Assembly: GCA_007922195.1 (NCBI GenBank)
Contig: ML682091.1
Location: 744,570 to 808,569 of the forward strand
Source: Podocnemis expansa
Lineage: Eukaryota > Chordata > Testudines > Podocnemididae
Direction: 5' to 3'
DNA length: 64,000 bases
The position numbers and the translations under genes are program-made. This document shows positions 1 to 11,084 of this stretch, piece after piece; position 1 is the stretch's first letter; every line of letters starts with the position of its first letter. Under the pieces are notes generated by a model. That model worked only from the letters and a program-made list of their open reading frames with translations, did no database searches and was not told the DNA's origin.

Positions 1-159
1 GTGGGAGGCATGGGCAACAGTAGAAGGGCTCTAGCCACCTCAACGGCCTTGAGGGTGGAGGAGACCTCCATAGTCCACTGGTCCCAGTCCTGAGGGGGAC
101 CGGGAGGGGGGGCCTGGAGTGGCGCCTGCACATTGGTACCGATGCTGGTACTGAGCACA

Positions 160-612
160 TCATCTTGTGCTCCCAAGGGGAGCAGTGCTGAGAGGGCTCC
201 AGTGCCAATCTGGCACACAGTGCCAGAGTTTCTGTTGGTAACCCCGATTCTCTGGGGACAAGTTGTCACACTTGCTCCATGGCCAACCATGGTGCCTCTG
301 CTCCCTGTCCTTAATTGTCCTCGGTCTGAAGGACTGACAGATGGAGCAAGCAGTAGCCTAGTGGGTCTCACCCAGGCACTGAAGGCACTTCTCAAGGGGG
401 TCATCCCACAGGAAAACCTCGCTGCAAGCAGCACAGGGTTTAATACCTGGTGTGGTGAGCGATGGGTGAGAGTGATCTTCTGGCTTCAGTTCTGAATGCT
501 CAATGAGAGCAGCAGTTCTTGGTGGAACTATGTCCACAAAGAGGTTCTCCCAGTTGAGCAGACGGATCATACACAATAGGAACAACAGGCTCTTACAAAG
601 ACGCAAGGGCAT
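160..612 (-). pseudogene. DIRS/LAP2-type gag-like zinc-knuckle ORF fragment
   Basis: Read on the minus strand, the frame holds CAACSEVFLWDDPLEKC followed by LQCLGETH, then after one in-frame TAG (near 358) CSICQSF and RTIKDR. This CxxC...DP..C..CLG.H...C..C pattern is the cysteine/histidine region seen in gag-like ORFs of vertebrate DIRS and related tyrosine-recombinase retrotransposons, and in the LAP2-alpha domain derived from such elements. The frame runs to a TGA at about 160. No reverse transcriptase or recombinase is visible in the window, so this is a fragment. The TAG sits where a Thr or Ala codon would be expected. Family assignment rests on the motif only. Confidence 0.45.
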
Positions 613-1500
613 GTTACTTGGTAGCTCTGTGTTCTTGGAGAATCAGGGCATAGTATCCAGCCACTGAGACCCACTCACCCCCCCCCCGCCCCTTCACTTC
701 CAGCCTCTGCTTGACTAGAAACCAGAAACAATGAGAGGCAATGGAAGACACACCTAAAATCCCTTTGAACAAGGGTGCTGGAATTAGGGCAACTCCTTGA
801 GCCTCATTTACATGGAAGATGTGAGCCATCAGCACACTGAATGGACAGCAGAAACTTCATTTGTATCAAGGATGGAACCAGAATTAGCATATTGAATGGA
901 GAACCAAGCTCCCAGGCAGGAATCTCACTGAACTCTGAGACTGGCACAGCAGGGAAGCACTGCATGATGGATGATCTCTGCTCCTGAGACAAAGGAACTC
1001 ATGTCTGCACACACCCAGCTCAGCAGTTATCAGACCAATGTTAGTAACAGAGCTTCAATTAATATCCAACATACTGAATCTGCCTGATTGCATTGTAAAC
1101 TCCTTCAGAGGAATGCCATGCATCACCAGGAATGGTCTGCTCCTATTGTCCACCTAAACAAAACACCTCTGGTATACTCCCTTAAGTCATTATTTACCCC
1201 CAACAAGTCTAGTGTTCTTCCCTACAAAAATCCCTACCCAAGTTCCACATGAGAGTTAGCTAGTTCTGAATCTGTTCTGATGCCTGATCTGTTGCCTGGA
1301 CCTACAAGCTGCATCAGGTCCACTGGGACTTCACTTTCTCCTTGCTGATCATGATGGAGGTTCTGCCTGTCTCCAGCACTCCAGACCCTAAGCCGAACAG
1401 CTTGGTTCCTGGGTACCTTTGAGCTGCACTGAGTGGTGAGACAACCCCCCACCCCCTTGCTTCTCTCCTTTTTTCCCTCTTAATTCAACTATAACTCTAA
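613..1500. other. Non-coding stretch, no recognised feature
   Basis: I see no convincing gene or repeat here. A short C-run lies near 680-695. The open frames on the minus strand lack start context, domains or codon bias. Confidence 0.4.
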
Positions 1501-1504
1501 AAAA

Positions 1505-2110
1505 ACCCAAGGAGTTGTGTGGCATTAACACATTTATTTTTTGCATGAGCTTTCGTGGGAGAAAATCCCGCTTCGTCAGATGCTTTTAAGATGGGTGAAC
1601 TTATAGAATGGAATGAAAATAAATACAAGGAAGTATTAAATATAGGCTGTGGATGGCATTGCATTCTGCAGGGCTGAGATTATAATGTAAAGGATGTTGT
1701 TTGTCCACAATTTCAGCCTTGGCACACTGGTGGAAACAATCAATGTAGAAGTTTAGTTTCTTGTTTCGACCCTCTGGAGGAGTCCATGAAGAATATTTCT
1801 TCTTGTAGTGTTTGGAGGAAGGTATCAGTGTGTCAGTGTATTGATCGGTGGTGTTATGGAAATATTCTTTGAGTCTTAGATGGCGAAAGTAGGCCTTTAG
1901 GTCACTGCAGAATTTTATCTTATGTGTGGTGCTTGTGGGGCAGAAGGAAAGTCCCCAAAATAGCACAGATTCTTGGCTATCCCTTTGGAAATATAACTTT
2001 CTAAACCTGATCTTTTGTAATTCACTTGGGCTAGCTTTCCCCAGTGCTATAATTAAATTGGGTAATACTGTAACTGTTTGATCATTTTTCCTTTTTTGAA
2101 TGCTTATCAA
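1505..2110 (-). mobile_element. Internally deleted Penelope-like element (PLE)
   Basis: The minus-strand frame 1601-2110 (169 codons) contains GLSFCPTS, FCSDLKAYFRHLRLKEYF, SSWTPPEGRNKKLNFYID and YNLSPAECNAIHSL. These are hallmark blocks of the N-terminal part of PLE polyproteins, which precede the reverse transcriptase. The frame then breaks off and is joined directly to a terminal block at 1505-1600, which on the plus strand reads as an 'aaggagttgtgtggca...cttcgtcagatgc' type sequence. That block recurs at four other places in the window as hairpins. The whole RT and GIY-YIG endonuclease are missing, so this is a deletion derivative and not an active element. Confidence 0.7.
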
Positions 2111-2311
2111 TATTGTGACTCCTTGGGCATTTTTCTTTCCTTTTATAATTATTCATAAGTTTTATGTACCTGGCAATAAAGTAAATTTCCTAATCAAGCT
2201 GGTTGCCAGACTTCCTCTGTGTTCTTGGCTTCCCCATATTGCTCTGCAGCAATGCTCCTTTTACCTAGCCAAAGATCCCTGTGATACCCAATTCCTTGTC
2301 AGGTTTGCTCA
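2100..2311. other. AT-rich spacer
   Basis: This is the flank between the PLE fragment and a SINE. No feature is recognised. Confidence 0.3.
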
Positions 2312-2450
2312 TTAAGGGGTTACCAATAGTGTAGTAGCTAGCACCTCTGCTTAACCTACAGTAGGTCCTGGGTTCAATTCCCAGGGGGTTAGAGTTGATG
2401 ATCTTATGAGGTCCCTTCCAGCCCTATGATTTGATTGATTGAATGTGCTG
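2312..2450 (+). repeat. tRNA-derived SINE with CR1-like tail (copy 1)
   Basis: A pol III box-A-like segment (TAGTGTAGTAGCTAGCA) is followed by a canonical B box GGTTCAATTCC at 2371-2381. A 3' part follows with GGTCCCTTCCAGCCCTATGA and a short GATT-rich tail. The 3' part matches the terminal region of CR1 LINEs, the usual design of turtle tRNA-SINEs (Cry-type) mobilised by CR1. A second copy is at 37532-37655. There is no full tRNA cloverleaf, so this is not a functional tRNA gene. Confidence 0.75.
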
Positions 2451-2454
2451 AACC

Positions 2455-2690
2455 TGTGGCATATAAGGGTGACAACTGAAAGTGCTGCTTTGACCCATCT
2501 AGTGGAGTCCAGGGGCATGTAAGGGCGGCAGCTGAAAGAGCTATTTTAACCAAGCCTGCTCAGATGCATACTCAAATCTAGTCCAGTGCGATACAGGGGC
2601 ACATAAGGGTGGCAGCAGAGAAGTGCTGTGTAACCCAGCCTGCTGAGTTCAGGGACATAAAAGGGGTCAGCTGAGAGTGCTGATAGACCT
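2455..2690. repeat. Degenerate minisatellite
   Basis: About four imperfect copies of a 60-80 bp unit containing 'cataagggtggcagctgaaagtgctg' style sequence and 'ccagcctgctcag' occur in tandem. Units differ by substitutions and small indels. No coding content. Confidence 0.6.
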
Positions 2691-3390
2691 TGTTTGCTCA
2701 GTTGCACCTAGGAACCTAGTCTTGGGAAATTTAAGTCCTGCAAGAGTAGCTCCATTGGGAGGGACTTGCAGAAGGGAGAAGTACACTCCACATAGAAACA
2801 CAAGTGACACAAATAGTACACTAATAGAATTGCAACCCTGCCCCCCCCCCGGAAGTAACCTTAATAAATGAGCATACCACGAGTTGATGGGCAACCTTAG
2901 TAACAGGCGGGCTGTTCCGAAACTGTTGAGAGCGGAAAAGGGAACCAAGGAGGAGCAGGATCGGGGTTATATATATAGCCATAGTGTGGCTGGAAGGGGC
3001 ATTGGCCACCGACTCTGACCTGAAACACTAGGCTAGAGGTTTTCTGACCAATCAGGCACTGTGGTACTCAGACACCTAATACTGAATGTATCTGAGCAGC
3101 ACTCAAAGACAATGTTTTTTTCTGGTAGATTTGAAACATTAATGTATTTGATCCTTCTTTAGCTTGTTGTAAGCACAGTGTTGCAAACCACTCTACTAAG
3201 ATGGGTAAATATAAAAAATGTGATTTTTATAGTAAACATAAGAAATGTGATGTTTATGACCAATTGATTCAGCTGAAAAAAGTGGGTGTGCTGTGGAATT
3301 GTCTGTCTCATTGAAGCGTGCCGTGTTACTGAAAAGGTTGGGAACAACTGCCTTAGATCATTCCCTGTGGAACAGGTCTCAGGGCTAGTC
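2691..3390. other. Spacer with remnants of a short hAT-like repeat
   Basis: The end at about 3280-3360 (TGTGCTGTGG ... GGTTGGGAACAACTGCC) resembles the right end of the element at 30300-30460, including the following TAGATCA. A poly-C run lies at 2841-2850. Otherwise nothing is recognised. Confidence 0.35.
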
Positions 3391-3399
3391 AGCACTGGG

Positions 3400-3980
3400 A
3401 GGGGTCAGCCTCTGCCTCAGGTGTCACAGTCAGGGACAGAGATTCCCACGATTCTGGGCTGGGACTGGGCAGATAATCAAGGAGCTGCATTTTCACCCCC
3501 AACATTGCTACATGGACAGAAATATAAAGGCAGAGCATCCTGGAGCAGGTGCCAGTGAAAGTGAAGAGCTGGAATCTGTTAGTCACATTGTAAAATGAGA
3601 TCTCATTGACCTTGTAGTCCAAGAAAATCCCCACCTGCCTAGTGTCTGATTCTTACAGGGAGGGGAGTTATGTGGGAGCTGAACGCAATGTATTCTCCAT
3701 CACTCAGCTTCACTGTCCAAAAGCCATCTGCTGGTGATAGGTAAATCACCTTCTTCCTGCTCACACATTCCCTACAGACCCCCCTCCCACCTCCAACTTC
3801 CAGTAAAGCCTCCCACCTCAGAACCTGTCAGTGCCCAGGACAATGGGATGCTTATCAAATTTCTTAGGACTGCTGGGCAGATCTTGGTGTGTGTCTCTAA
3901 ATCTCAGATGTTTCCAATCCTTAGACAGAATGAGCTAGGGATTTGTTGTATCTGGATCCAAAGTCATGTCCACTGAGGAT
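3400..3980 (-). pseudogene. B30.2 (PRY-SPRY) exon pseudogene, TRIM/butyrophilin-like
   Basis: On the minus strand the PRY part reads VDMTLDPDTTNP, LILSKDWKHLRFRDT, PIVLGTDRF and GGRLYWKLEVG (about 3975-3790). The SPRY part reads GFWTVKLSDGEYIAF (about 3735-3690) and VGIFLDYKVNEISFYNVT (about 3635-3560), then FTFTG. These are the LDP, WEVEVG, GFW and VGIFLDY signatures of B30.2 domains, which bind ligands in TRIM and butyrophilin proteins. The unit is broken by a stop after DTTNP, another before GGRLYW, stops between the PRY and SPRY halves, and a frame change before VGIFLDY. Sequence after FTFTG is lost. No RING, B-box or coiled coil is seen nearby, so it is a lone decayed exon. Confidence 0.72.
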
Positions 3981-5516
3981 GGAGTCACAGAGTGTGAACT
4001 GGGGCAGGACCTGGTAACTGGTTTCAAAGTAAAATTAATCTGAATGCCCCTTCATCACCATGTGTGGGAGGTCTTGCATGTTTAGAGGAGTTAGGCCCTG
4101 TCTGCCCATGAGAGAGAAGTTGAGGGGATCAGCAGGGAGAAGGTGGGAAAATGTCAGTGGGAGGGATTCACAGCAGAAGGGATGAATAAGGGGACAGGGT
4201 GATGCTGAGAGAGGAAGGGGCGGAGAAAAGAGGAAGATACATGCACAGTGGGGGGCGAGGGAAGGAAGGGGCACAAGGATGATAGAGGAGGGTGAAGAGA
4301 AGGGCCCGTCCCAGTGGTTGAGGAAGTGAGGGGTGGTGTGGGCACCACAGGAAAGGAAGTGGAGAGACTCCAATGGCAAAGAGAAGAGGATGGGCACTGG
4401 GAGCAGGGGTCTGTGAGGGAATGGGGAGGCTCCAAGGGCCAGAGGAAATGAGGAGTAGGGTGGGCTGTAGGGGGCCAGAGGTGAGTGAAAAGAAGGATTA
4501 TGTGACTGGGATGTGGAGGAGGAGGAATGGAGCAGGCAGGATGTGCACAGAGTGAAGCATCACCAAGCATAACAAAATAGAAACAGCCCTCTTCGTTGCA
4601 CACCAGCTACTCTGGTCCTCACCTAGCCACTGGGTCTCTTAAAAAAAAAAAAAAAAGGCTCTCCTGACCCCAAAGGGCCAGCCATATGACCCAGAACAAC
4701 ATAGGCTTGGATCTTACTCAAAATACCACACTGCTGGCCAATCCTTTAGTAACTACAGCTAAAGGTTTAATATAAAAAACAAAGAAACAAAACATGAGAG
4801 ATGTTAAAGTGTCAAAGTGAATCACATCCATACAAATGATTTAGAGTCCACAGAAAGCAAGTCCTTGAAGAATCTGTAGTTTGCAGGTAAGTCCAATTCC
4901 TCTGGTAGACACCCAGCACCTGGGTGGGTCTCAATCCTTTGTTCAGTCCCAGAAGTCTTGTTCCAGAGGAGGGCATTGGTTGCAGATTGGAGACTGAAAA
5001 CAAGATGGCGATGGGGCCCTTGTCTTTTATCTCTTCTGGCCTTTCTCATCTGTATGGAGTTTGTTGCAGTTCAGAATGGAGTTGAGTCACATGGTCAGTC
5101 TGGGTGACCCATCAGACAGGTTTCTTCCTAGTTCCACTGTAGCTGTGAGCTTCCCTAATGGGCCACTAAGAGGACAATGGTTTTGCAGACACCCAGTCTG
5201 GGTGTGTCTTAGAATCAAATAACTTGGAACGTAAATAGAACAAGCATATTCCTAACTTTTCATATCGATATGACACCTATATATAAACCATATATTCATT
5301 CCTGGTTAAGTACAACCTTTCTATTGGTACCAAACATGGTATAGCACATATACATTATTGTAAATATGAAATATTAATATGAAAGACAATCATAAATACT
5401 CCCCGAGACCCAGAGAGTATCACAGGAAGCTAAGGAGGAAGAAAAGCCCCAGAGAGGCCAAGGGAGAATGAAAGGAGGGGCTGGACTCAGGGGGATAAAG
5501 AGGAGCAGGGGAAGGG
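3981..5516. other. Non-coding; purine-rich tract and AT-rich flank
   Basis: 4060-4560 is strongly purine-biased on the plus strand (gggagg/gaag runs), which explains the long open frames there. An A15 tract is at 4641-4655. 4680-5400 is AT-rich and may be an old LTR, but no matching terminal repeat or internal retroviral sequence was found. Confidence 0.4.
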
Positions 5517-5524
5517 GCAGCCAC
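5517..5524. repeat. Left target-site duplication of hAT-a
   Basis: GCAGCCAC lies immediately before the element end CACTGTTCCCTCTAAG. The identical 8 bp follows the right end at 8472-8479. Confidence 0.9.
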
Positions 5525-7329
5525 CACTGTTCCCTCTAAGGTGCGCAGCTGCGCGGCCATGCACTTAAGAAACCCCTCCCGGCGCAGGGGTTTCCAGTTC
5601 CCGCGCACGGGGAGGGGCAGGACTGGCTGGGACAGCCCGACAGAGCCGCTGAGGCTCAGCCAAGAAACGGAGGAGTGGTGTATCACTTTAAGAATGATCC
5701 TCTTTGCCCTGCCCTCCTCCCTGCTCCAGGCATTAGAGCTGCAGTGCTACACGTGGTTTTGCTTTGTTGCTTTGGCTCCTCACCCCCGGCTTCTTTCCAG
5801 GCTCCAGCTCAGCTCCTCTCCCCTTTCCCCGCACCTGATTTTGGGGAAGGTTTGATCTTATTTTTTGGAGGGGTTGGGGCTTTTCTTCACCTTGATGGGG
5901 TCTCTGAAGTGCCCAGAGAGAAACCTGTGACTCCTTTGCTTCCTGCTTTGCTGCCTTGCTTGGCTTAGTTTCTGGGGAGGTTTCTTTCTCTACTGGCTGC
6001 GCTAAGCCAGATCTTTATTCCTGCTAATGAACTTTGGCTTTTGACAACAAATCTTTTGTTTAGAGGTCCAACAAAGTTCACTTTTGATTGTGAGGAGGTA
6101 TGAATCCGTAAGATTTTCCTTTTCCCAGTGTGATTTTTCTCAGTTTGTTTCTCCTTTCCAAGAAGAGATTAGTCCACTATAGATGTGTCCTTAAATTTTA
6201 GTAAGATACACAGATGTGCAAGTGTTATCCATTCTAAAGTAGCTGCTGGGCTGGGCCTGATCCTATGCTTTAAATGAAGTCAGTGGGAAATTTGATGGAG
6301 TAAGGATTGCAATATTTGTCCCTTTGTTAGTTTATCAAATCATAGAAAACAAGCAGCTTGCTTTTGCCTATGTACTCTATGGTTATTTTTATTTTGGTAT
6401 ATTTAGGAAAAAACTGATCATTGCATTCAAGAATAGGTGCTGTCCTCTTGGGTGGAGCATTTGATAGTCACAAACTTCTACTTCAACCCCCCCCCCCCGT
6501 TTGATGTGTATTTCACATAAAAGCAAACAAAATGTCAACTGTCATAAAATAGATATATATCCATCTGTGGTTTATGGCAGACATAGTAGGATATGATGTT
6601 TCCAGAAATTTGCATTTTAGGTAAAAGGTTATGTTTCAGGCAGGTCTGCACATAAAAACCAGCAGCTCTCGTTTTTTCTGATTTCTCCTTTCCTGTGTGT
6701 ATAAAATCTAAAGAGCTTGTCTGTGATTTTTTTTTTAAATACTGCACAGTGAGGCTCAAAACTGAGTCTAGACAGGGATTTCTGTACACTCCGCCTGTAC
6801 CCCCCAGTTGTTGGCTAGTAACAGTGTTAGAGCAAATGAGTGAGCACCCCCTATACCCCCCCCAAACATCCCCCTAATTTCAAGTCATGGGGAGAATACT
6901 GCTGGCAGAGATTACGTTTCCTTTAGAAGCCAACAACTCAAATTCTGTTAGGCTTCATGTAGTCAAGGGCCCATCCGTCTGTGTGTCAAACAATGAGTGA
7001 ATTCTGTGAAGGAACTTAGTGTGTTAAAACTGATTTTAATCTTGTCCATAATTACTACATTAAATTTATTGGAGGTGTGCTTCTGTTTGCAACTCACAAT
7101 GTAAAAACATCAGTCTGGATAGGAGTTCTGCAGTGTGATTCTCCTTGCACCTTGATATAAACATTCAATACTTAGTTTTGTGACTCCTTAAAGTGGTTGG
7201 CTTTACGGTTACTTTAATGTGAAGAGGAAAAATACTTAAGCCATTCATTTGATATTCTTGAGCCTCTGTTCTTGCAATTAATCTCATGCTGTAACTAGGG
7301 GCTAGACAGATTTCCCTGGAGTTGGGTGA

Positions 7330-7640
7330 TCAATGGGGCAAGCATTTGGGGGGGGGAGCATTGGCTGGGTGGATGAAGGGGGCCCAGGCGGAGTCCCAGA
7401 TGCATATGTGTCCTCCAACATCCTCCTTTTTGTACTCCCCTGTCCTCCTTTCAATGCTTTGGTATCCGGTAACCCTAGTCTGGAAAAATGGTTGAGGATT
7501 GGATGAGGGGTGGGGGGGACAGGCCTTAACCATGGCCAAGGATCAACTGGCGGAGGGGGCAGGGTGGGAGAGCAGCTGAAGATGGGCAGGGGGGCAGGCC
7601 TGAAGCCCCACTGAGGATTGGCTGGCGGGGGGGGGGGGGA
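7330..7640. repeat. G-rich degenerate tandem region inside hAT-a
   Basis: Imperfect repeats of a 'gccaaggatcaactgg...gagagcagctgaagatgggcagg' theme are present. The same theme is expanded into a long array in copy c at 55590-56400. It accounts for the proline-rich minus-strand frame seen here. Confidence 0.6.
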
Positions 7641-7889
7641 GTTGCTAGCTATCCAAGGGCTCCTTTTTACCTTCATGTCCTTCCTCCCTCAGGCATTCTA
7701 AAAACAGGTGATTGTCCAGCCTTTTACTTCTGATAAGTAGACTGGGGGGGCACAGTGCTAGAACCCACAATCCTGATAAGAGTTTGCTGCACAGATGCAC
7801 ACACAGAATAAAGAGCAGTTTGGGGGGGACGGGATCAAGGGGCAGTGGAGTACACTGTTATCCTTTATGCCTAGAAGTTTTTATATATG

Positions 7890-7956
7890 GAATGCCTGTA
7901 GCTCAGTTGGTAGAATAACAGATTTGTAATCACAGGGTCAAGCCCTGGGTTGGTTT
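7890..7956 (+). repeat. tRNA-like segment inside hAT-a
   Basis: A tRNA 5' half with an A box, TAGCTCAGTTGGTAGA, is followed by an anticodon-arm-like GATTTGTAATC (loop TTTGTAA, anticodon position TGT) and a B-box-like GGGTCAAGCCC. Acceptor-stem pairing and the T arm are poor (B-box consensus GGTTCRANNCC), and a T-run follows. It is conserved in hAT copies b (54519-54577) and c (56630-56695). It is a captured or SINE-derived tRNA relic and not a canonical tRNA gene. Confidence 0.6.
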
Positions 7957-8471
7957 TTTTACCTTTTGGCCTGTTGCTCCTTAGGGAAGGGTTAAACTGG
8001 GAAAAAAGTATATAGCGAACACTAATAAAATGAAGGAAAATAAAGTATACTGTGATCAAGATTAGTAATAGTGACCAATTAAGTAAAACAAGTAAAGGGT
8101 CCCAATTTGAACTGGCTAGGAACAATTTAGGACCATTTTTTAAAAACTGTAAAATGGGCTGCTGTGCAAAATGAAAAATGAGAGGCAAGTTACTTGCTTT
8201 CACTTTAACTTTTTTATGTGTTTATTCATTTTGGAAAACCAACAAAGGCAGACAAACCGGATTGAAGAACTGATGAGACAAAATGTTACATAAGCACAGA
8301 ATACATTCAAATTATTAATAAAAACAATTTAAATAACATTAATTTTTCATTGTTCTATATTTTTAAATAATTTCCATCATGTGAAGTTGCACAAAAATTT
8401 TATTCAGAAAAAGTTTTGCACACGGGTTGAAAATTTTGCACACAAGCCGTCAAACCTTAGAGGGAACATTG

Positions 8472-8479
8472 GCAGCCAC
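8472..8479. repeat. Right target-site duplication of hAT-a
   Basis: GCAGCCAC, identical to 5517-5524. Confidence 0.9.
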
Positions 8480-8687
8480 TAGTGACAGAGAGGTCACAAT
8501 GTGAGCAGAGGCACCCAAAAGACCAAGGATGGGGCAGAGGAATGTGTAGGTGACGAAGGTGGGGGTGGGACAGGCACCAGAGAGGCACAGGAAGAGCATG
8601 GGGGATGTAGTGGACATCCATCCCCATCCTGTGCCCACTGACAACTCCCCCCTCCACTCCACTCAGGTGCTGCTGTGTCCCCCTCTC

Positions 8688-9375
8688 ATGGGCAACTCTA
8701 ACCACACATCCACCTAGGATTTTGTGCTCCTTGGCTCGTCTGAACACTGGGACTTGCAGCCACTGATCTTTGCTGGGCTTCTGGCCACCTATTGGTTGAA
8801 CCTGGTGGGCAACTCCCTGCTGCTGGACCAATTCCTGGCTTCACAGCCCCATGCACTTCCTCCTCATTCAACTGGCTGTGGTGGATGTAAACTTTGCCTC
8901 CATCACCCCAGCATAGGCTCTGGTGCAGGCCCCAACCCAGCACCAGGTCATCTCCTTTGCCAGTTGCATGGCTCAGCTGTTCTTTTACTTGGCCATGGGC
9001 TGCATGGCTGGCCATTTGCTGGCCGCCATGGCCTATGACTTCTACATGGCCATCTGTGACCCCCACTGTGGTGACATGGCACCTGTGCCTCACAATGGTG
9101 GCTGCCTCATGGGCCATGCTAATCCCTCTGTCCCTGCTGCACATCATCATGGCCGTACAGCTGTGGCTGCCGTCAGCAACATGTCTGCTGCAAGTGCACC
9201 TCTCCTGCACTCAGCTCTTGTCCATGAGCTGATGGTCATCTGAGGGCCTTTGGCCTTCATTCTGGCATTCTACCTCTCCACTGGAGTTGCCATGGGCTGC
9301 CTGCACTCCATCCATGGACTGTGCAAGGCCTTCTTCATTTGCAGCTCCCACTTGACTGTGGTGATATACGAGTGA
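8688..9375 (+). pseudogene. Olfactory receptor pseudogene (seven-TM GPCR)
   Basis: The start reads MGNSNHTST, with an N-glycosylation site, then an in-frame stop and DFVLLG, then the TM1-like LVGNSLLL. After a frame change come SPMHFLLIQLAVVDVNF (TM2) and MAYDFYMAICDP, the olfactory-receptor signature MAYDRYVAICNP at the end of TM3. The tail reads FFICSSHLTVV (TM6 start). Normal olfactory receptors are about 310 residues in one exon. Here there are several stops and frameshifts, and TM7 is missing beyond 9375. The DRY Arg is replaced (YDF). Clearly non-functional. Confidence 0.85.
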
Positions 9376-10462
9376 GGGCAGGATGGACCAAGGTCACTGT
9401 AACGAGGATGAAGAATGCAACACGAAAACACAGAAAGTTGCGTTTGGGTGCTCCACCTAAGTGGTATGGCACAAGATATGAAGGCCAGAAGATAAGTATC
9501 TGGTCATGGGGCCTTGCAGCGTGAGCTCGTAGGGAACGCTGATGGCCAACGGGAGTGGGGTTAGCCATAATGACTGTGGCCTGCACAGGAAACAATGGAA
9601 GGGATGACTATTATCTCATGGACTGAGCACATCAAGGCCCGAGCCGGGATCCAAAGAGTCAGTCTAGCCTGGGTGGCTGCGGGCTACTCAGGTAACCTCA
9701 GCGGGGAGATGAACCTTATCCCCTGGACTGGCCACGACCAGCCCTAGCGGGGTCTGGTCAATGAGAGTAGTAGTGAAATTACATAGTTGCATTGGGGAAA
9801 AAGGGGACCCTGAGATCGATCGAGAAGGGTCTGAGCAAGACACTTCAAGCCAGTACACTGAAGGCCAAAGCCAAAGGTGGTGCGGTGGGAGGCACAGGGC
9901 ATGCCGGCTACAGAATCTCAAGTTAGGACAGGCTGTGGGCCACCAACAGTCCCCCCAAACTCCCTTTAAATTAAATGAAAAATAAACTAAAACCAGTTTA
10001 AAATTCAGACTTTACTTTAAAAAAAAAAAAAAAAAAACCACCAACAACTGAAAATCTGAAAATCAACTGTGTTTCCAACACATCTCAAAATGACCCAGAA
10101 AAATTATTGCTGAAAAATTTCTTGGAGGGAAATCATTCCCCTATCAGCTCTATTCAAGGCCAGTAGTTCGGAACCATTCTGGGAGTCTGATTTGTCTTGC
10201 GTAGCTCACATTTCACCTCACTTAAAAACTGTGGGTTTTTTTTTTTAAGGACAAAAAAACAAAACAAAACAAAACAAAAATCACAGCATGCTTACTGAAA
10301 AATTGCTCCTTTCCCCCATACAATTATAAATCTAAGCACTGTTCTTTTATGTAATCTTTTGTAAAAAATAGACAAATATCTAGATATACCCTCTCAAAGA
10401 CCACTGTGTACCTCCAAATGTATACATTCTCTGTTGAGAGCTACAGTTCTGTTCAGTCTGAG
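9376..10462. other. Unassigned sequence, retroelement leader-like then AT-rich
   Basis: 9376-9940 is non-repetitive within the window and resembles an untranslated retroelement segment, but no family is recognised. Poly-A runs (10018-10037, 10255-10280) mark 10000-10300. No coding evidence. Confidence 0.3.
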
Positions 10463-10470
10463 AGCTAAAC

Positions 10471-11076
10471 CAGGTGTGGCCAAACTGCAGCTCATAAGCT
10501 GCATGATGCTCTTCCAAGAAAATTTTGGCTTGCAGAAGAGCACGGCGAGGAGAAGCATGGCATGGGCAGACAGTAGGAAAGTGGCAGCATGGTCAGAGAC
10601 AATGCAGAAATGGTGGCACGGTTGGGGCCTTGGGACGGTGTGGAGAAGTGCGGCACGGTCAGAGACAGGGAAGTGTGACATGATTGGGGCCTCGGGATAG
10701 TGTGGAGAAGAGTGGCATGGTCAGAGACAGTGGGAAGACATGTCATGGTTGGGGCCATGGGGATGGTGTGGAGAAGTGTGGCATCGTTGGAGAGGGCAGG
10801 GAGAAGTGGTGGCATGCTCAAGATGGCAGGGAGAAGGTAAGTTTTTACTGTATAGGTAGGCCTAGTTTTCATGGTAACCTTAAGTAATTATTAGAATCTG
10901 ACAGTAGGATCAATATGTGCCTTCTTTTTACAGTAAAATTTAAGTGTGCAATGAATTTTAAACTTACTAATTTTGCAGTAGGTAAAAGTATATGGCTATA
11001 TGCCTCAGTGCAGCTCTCAAAAGGTTTAATAAATCAACTTGTGTGGCTCTTGAGTTCCATAAGTTTGGCCACCTCA
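10471..11076. mobile_element. Short hAT-like element with minisatellite core
   Basis: Left end CAGGTGTGGCCAAACTGC and right end AAGTTTGGCCACCTCA form an imperfect inverted repeat. The flanks AGCTAAAC (10463-10470) and TTCTAAAC (11077-11084) agree at 6 of 8 bases, consistent with an aged hAT target duplication. The core 10560-10840 is a tandem array of about 60-bp units (themes 'ggcatggtcagagacag' and 'ggggcc..gggatggtgtggagaagtg'). No transposase. Confidence 0.65.
10560..10840. repeat. Minisatellite core of the 10.5 kb element
   Basis: Four to five degenerate tandem units of about 60 bp, G-rich, each containing TGTGGAGAAG and TGGTCAGAGACAG variants. Confidence 0.65.
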
Positions 11077-11084
11077 TTCTAAAC

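Larger units (their letters stand above)
5525..8471. mobile_element. Non-autonomous hAT element, copy a (2947 bp)
   Basis: The ends are short imperfect inverted repeats, CACTGTTCCCTCTAAG and CTTAGAGGGAACATTG, flanked by an exact 8-bp duplication GCAGCCAC, diagnostic of hAT transposition. No transposase frame is present. The interior has a CpG-rich left end, an AT-rich body, a G-rich degenerate tandem region (about 7330-7640) and a tRNA-like segment (7890-7956). Copy b at 52144-55094 is nearly identical over its full length but sits in a different target site, so the two arose by independent insertion. Copy c at 55496-57215 is a shorter relative. The pre-insertion site lies just upstream of the olfactory-receptor pseudogene. 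Confidence 0.88.

Noticed and set aside
4035..4603. Proline/serine-rich minus-strand ORFs (120 and 149 aa)
   Set aside because: Purine-rich strand asymmetry, no homology or start context.
4680..5400. Solo LTR
   Set aside because: AT-rich with no definable TG...CA ends, target duplication or second copy in the window.
7890..7956. A genuine tRNA gene
   Set aside because: Poor acceptor stem and T arm, and it is repeated inside a transposon family.
8450..8831. Minus-strand ORFs before the olfactory receptor as a second receptor
   Set aside because: No receptor signature in the minus frames; they are shadows of the plus-strand pseudogene and its flank.
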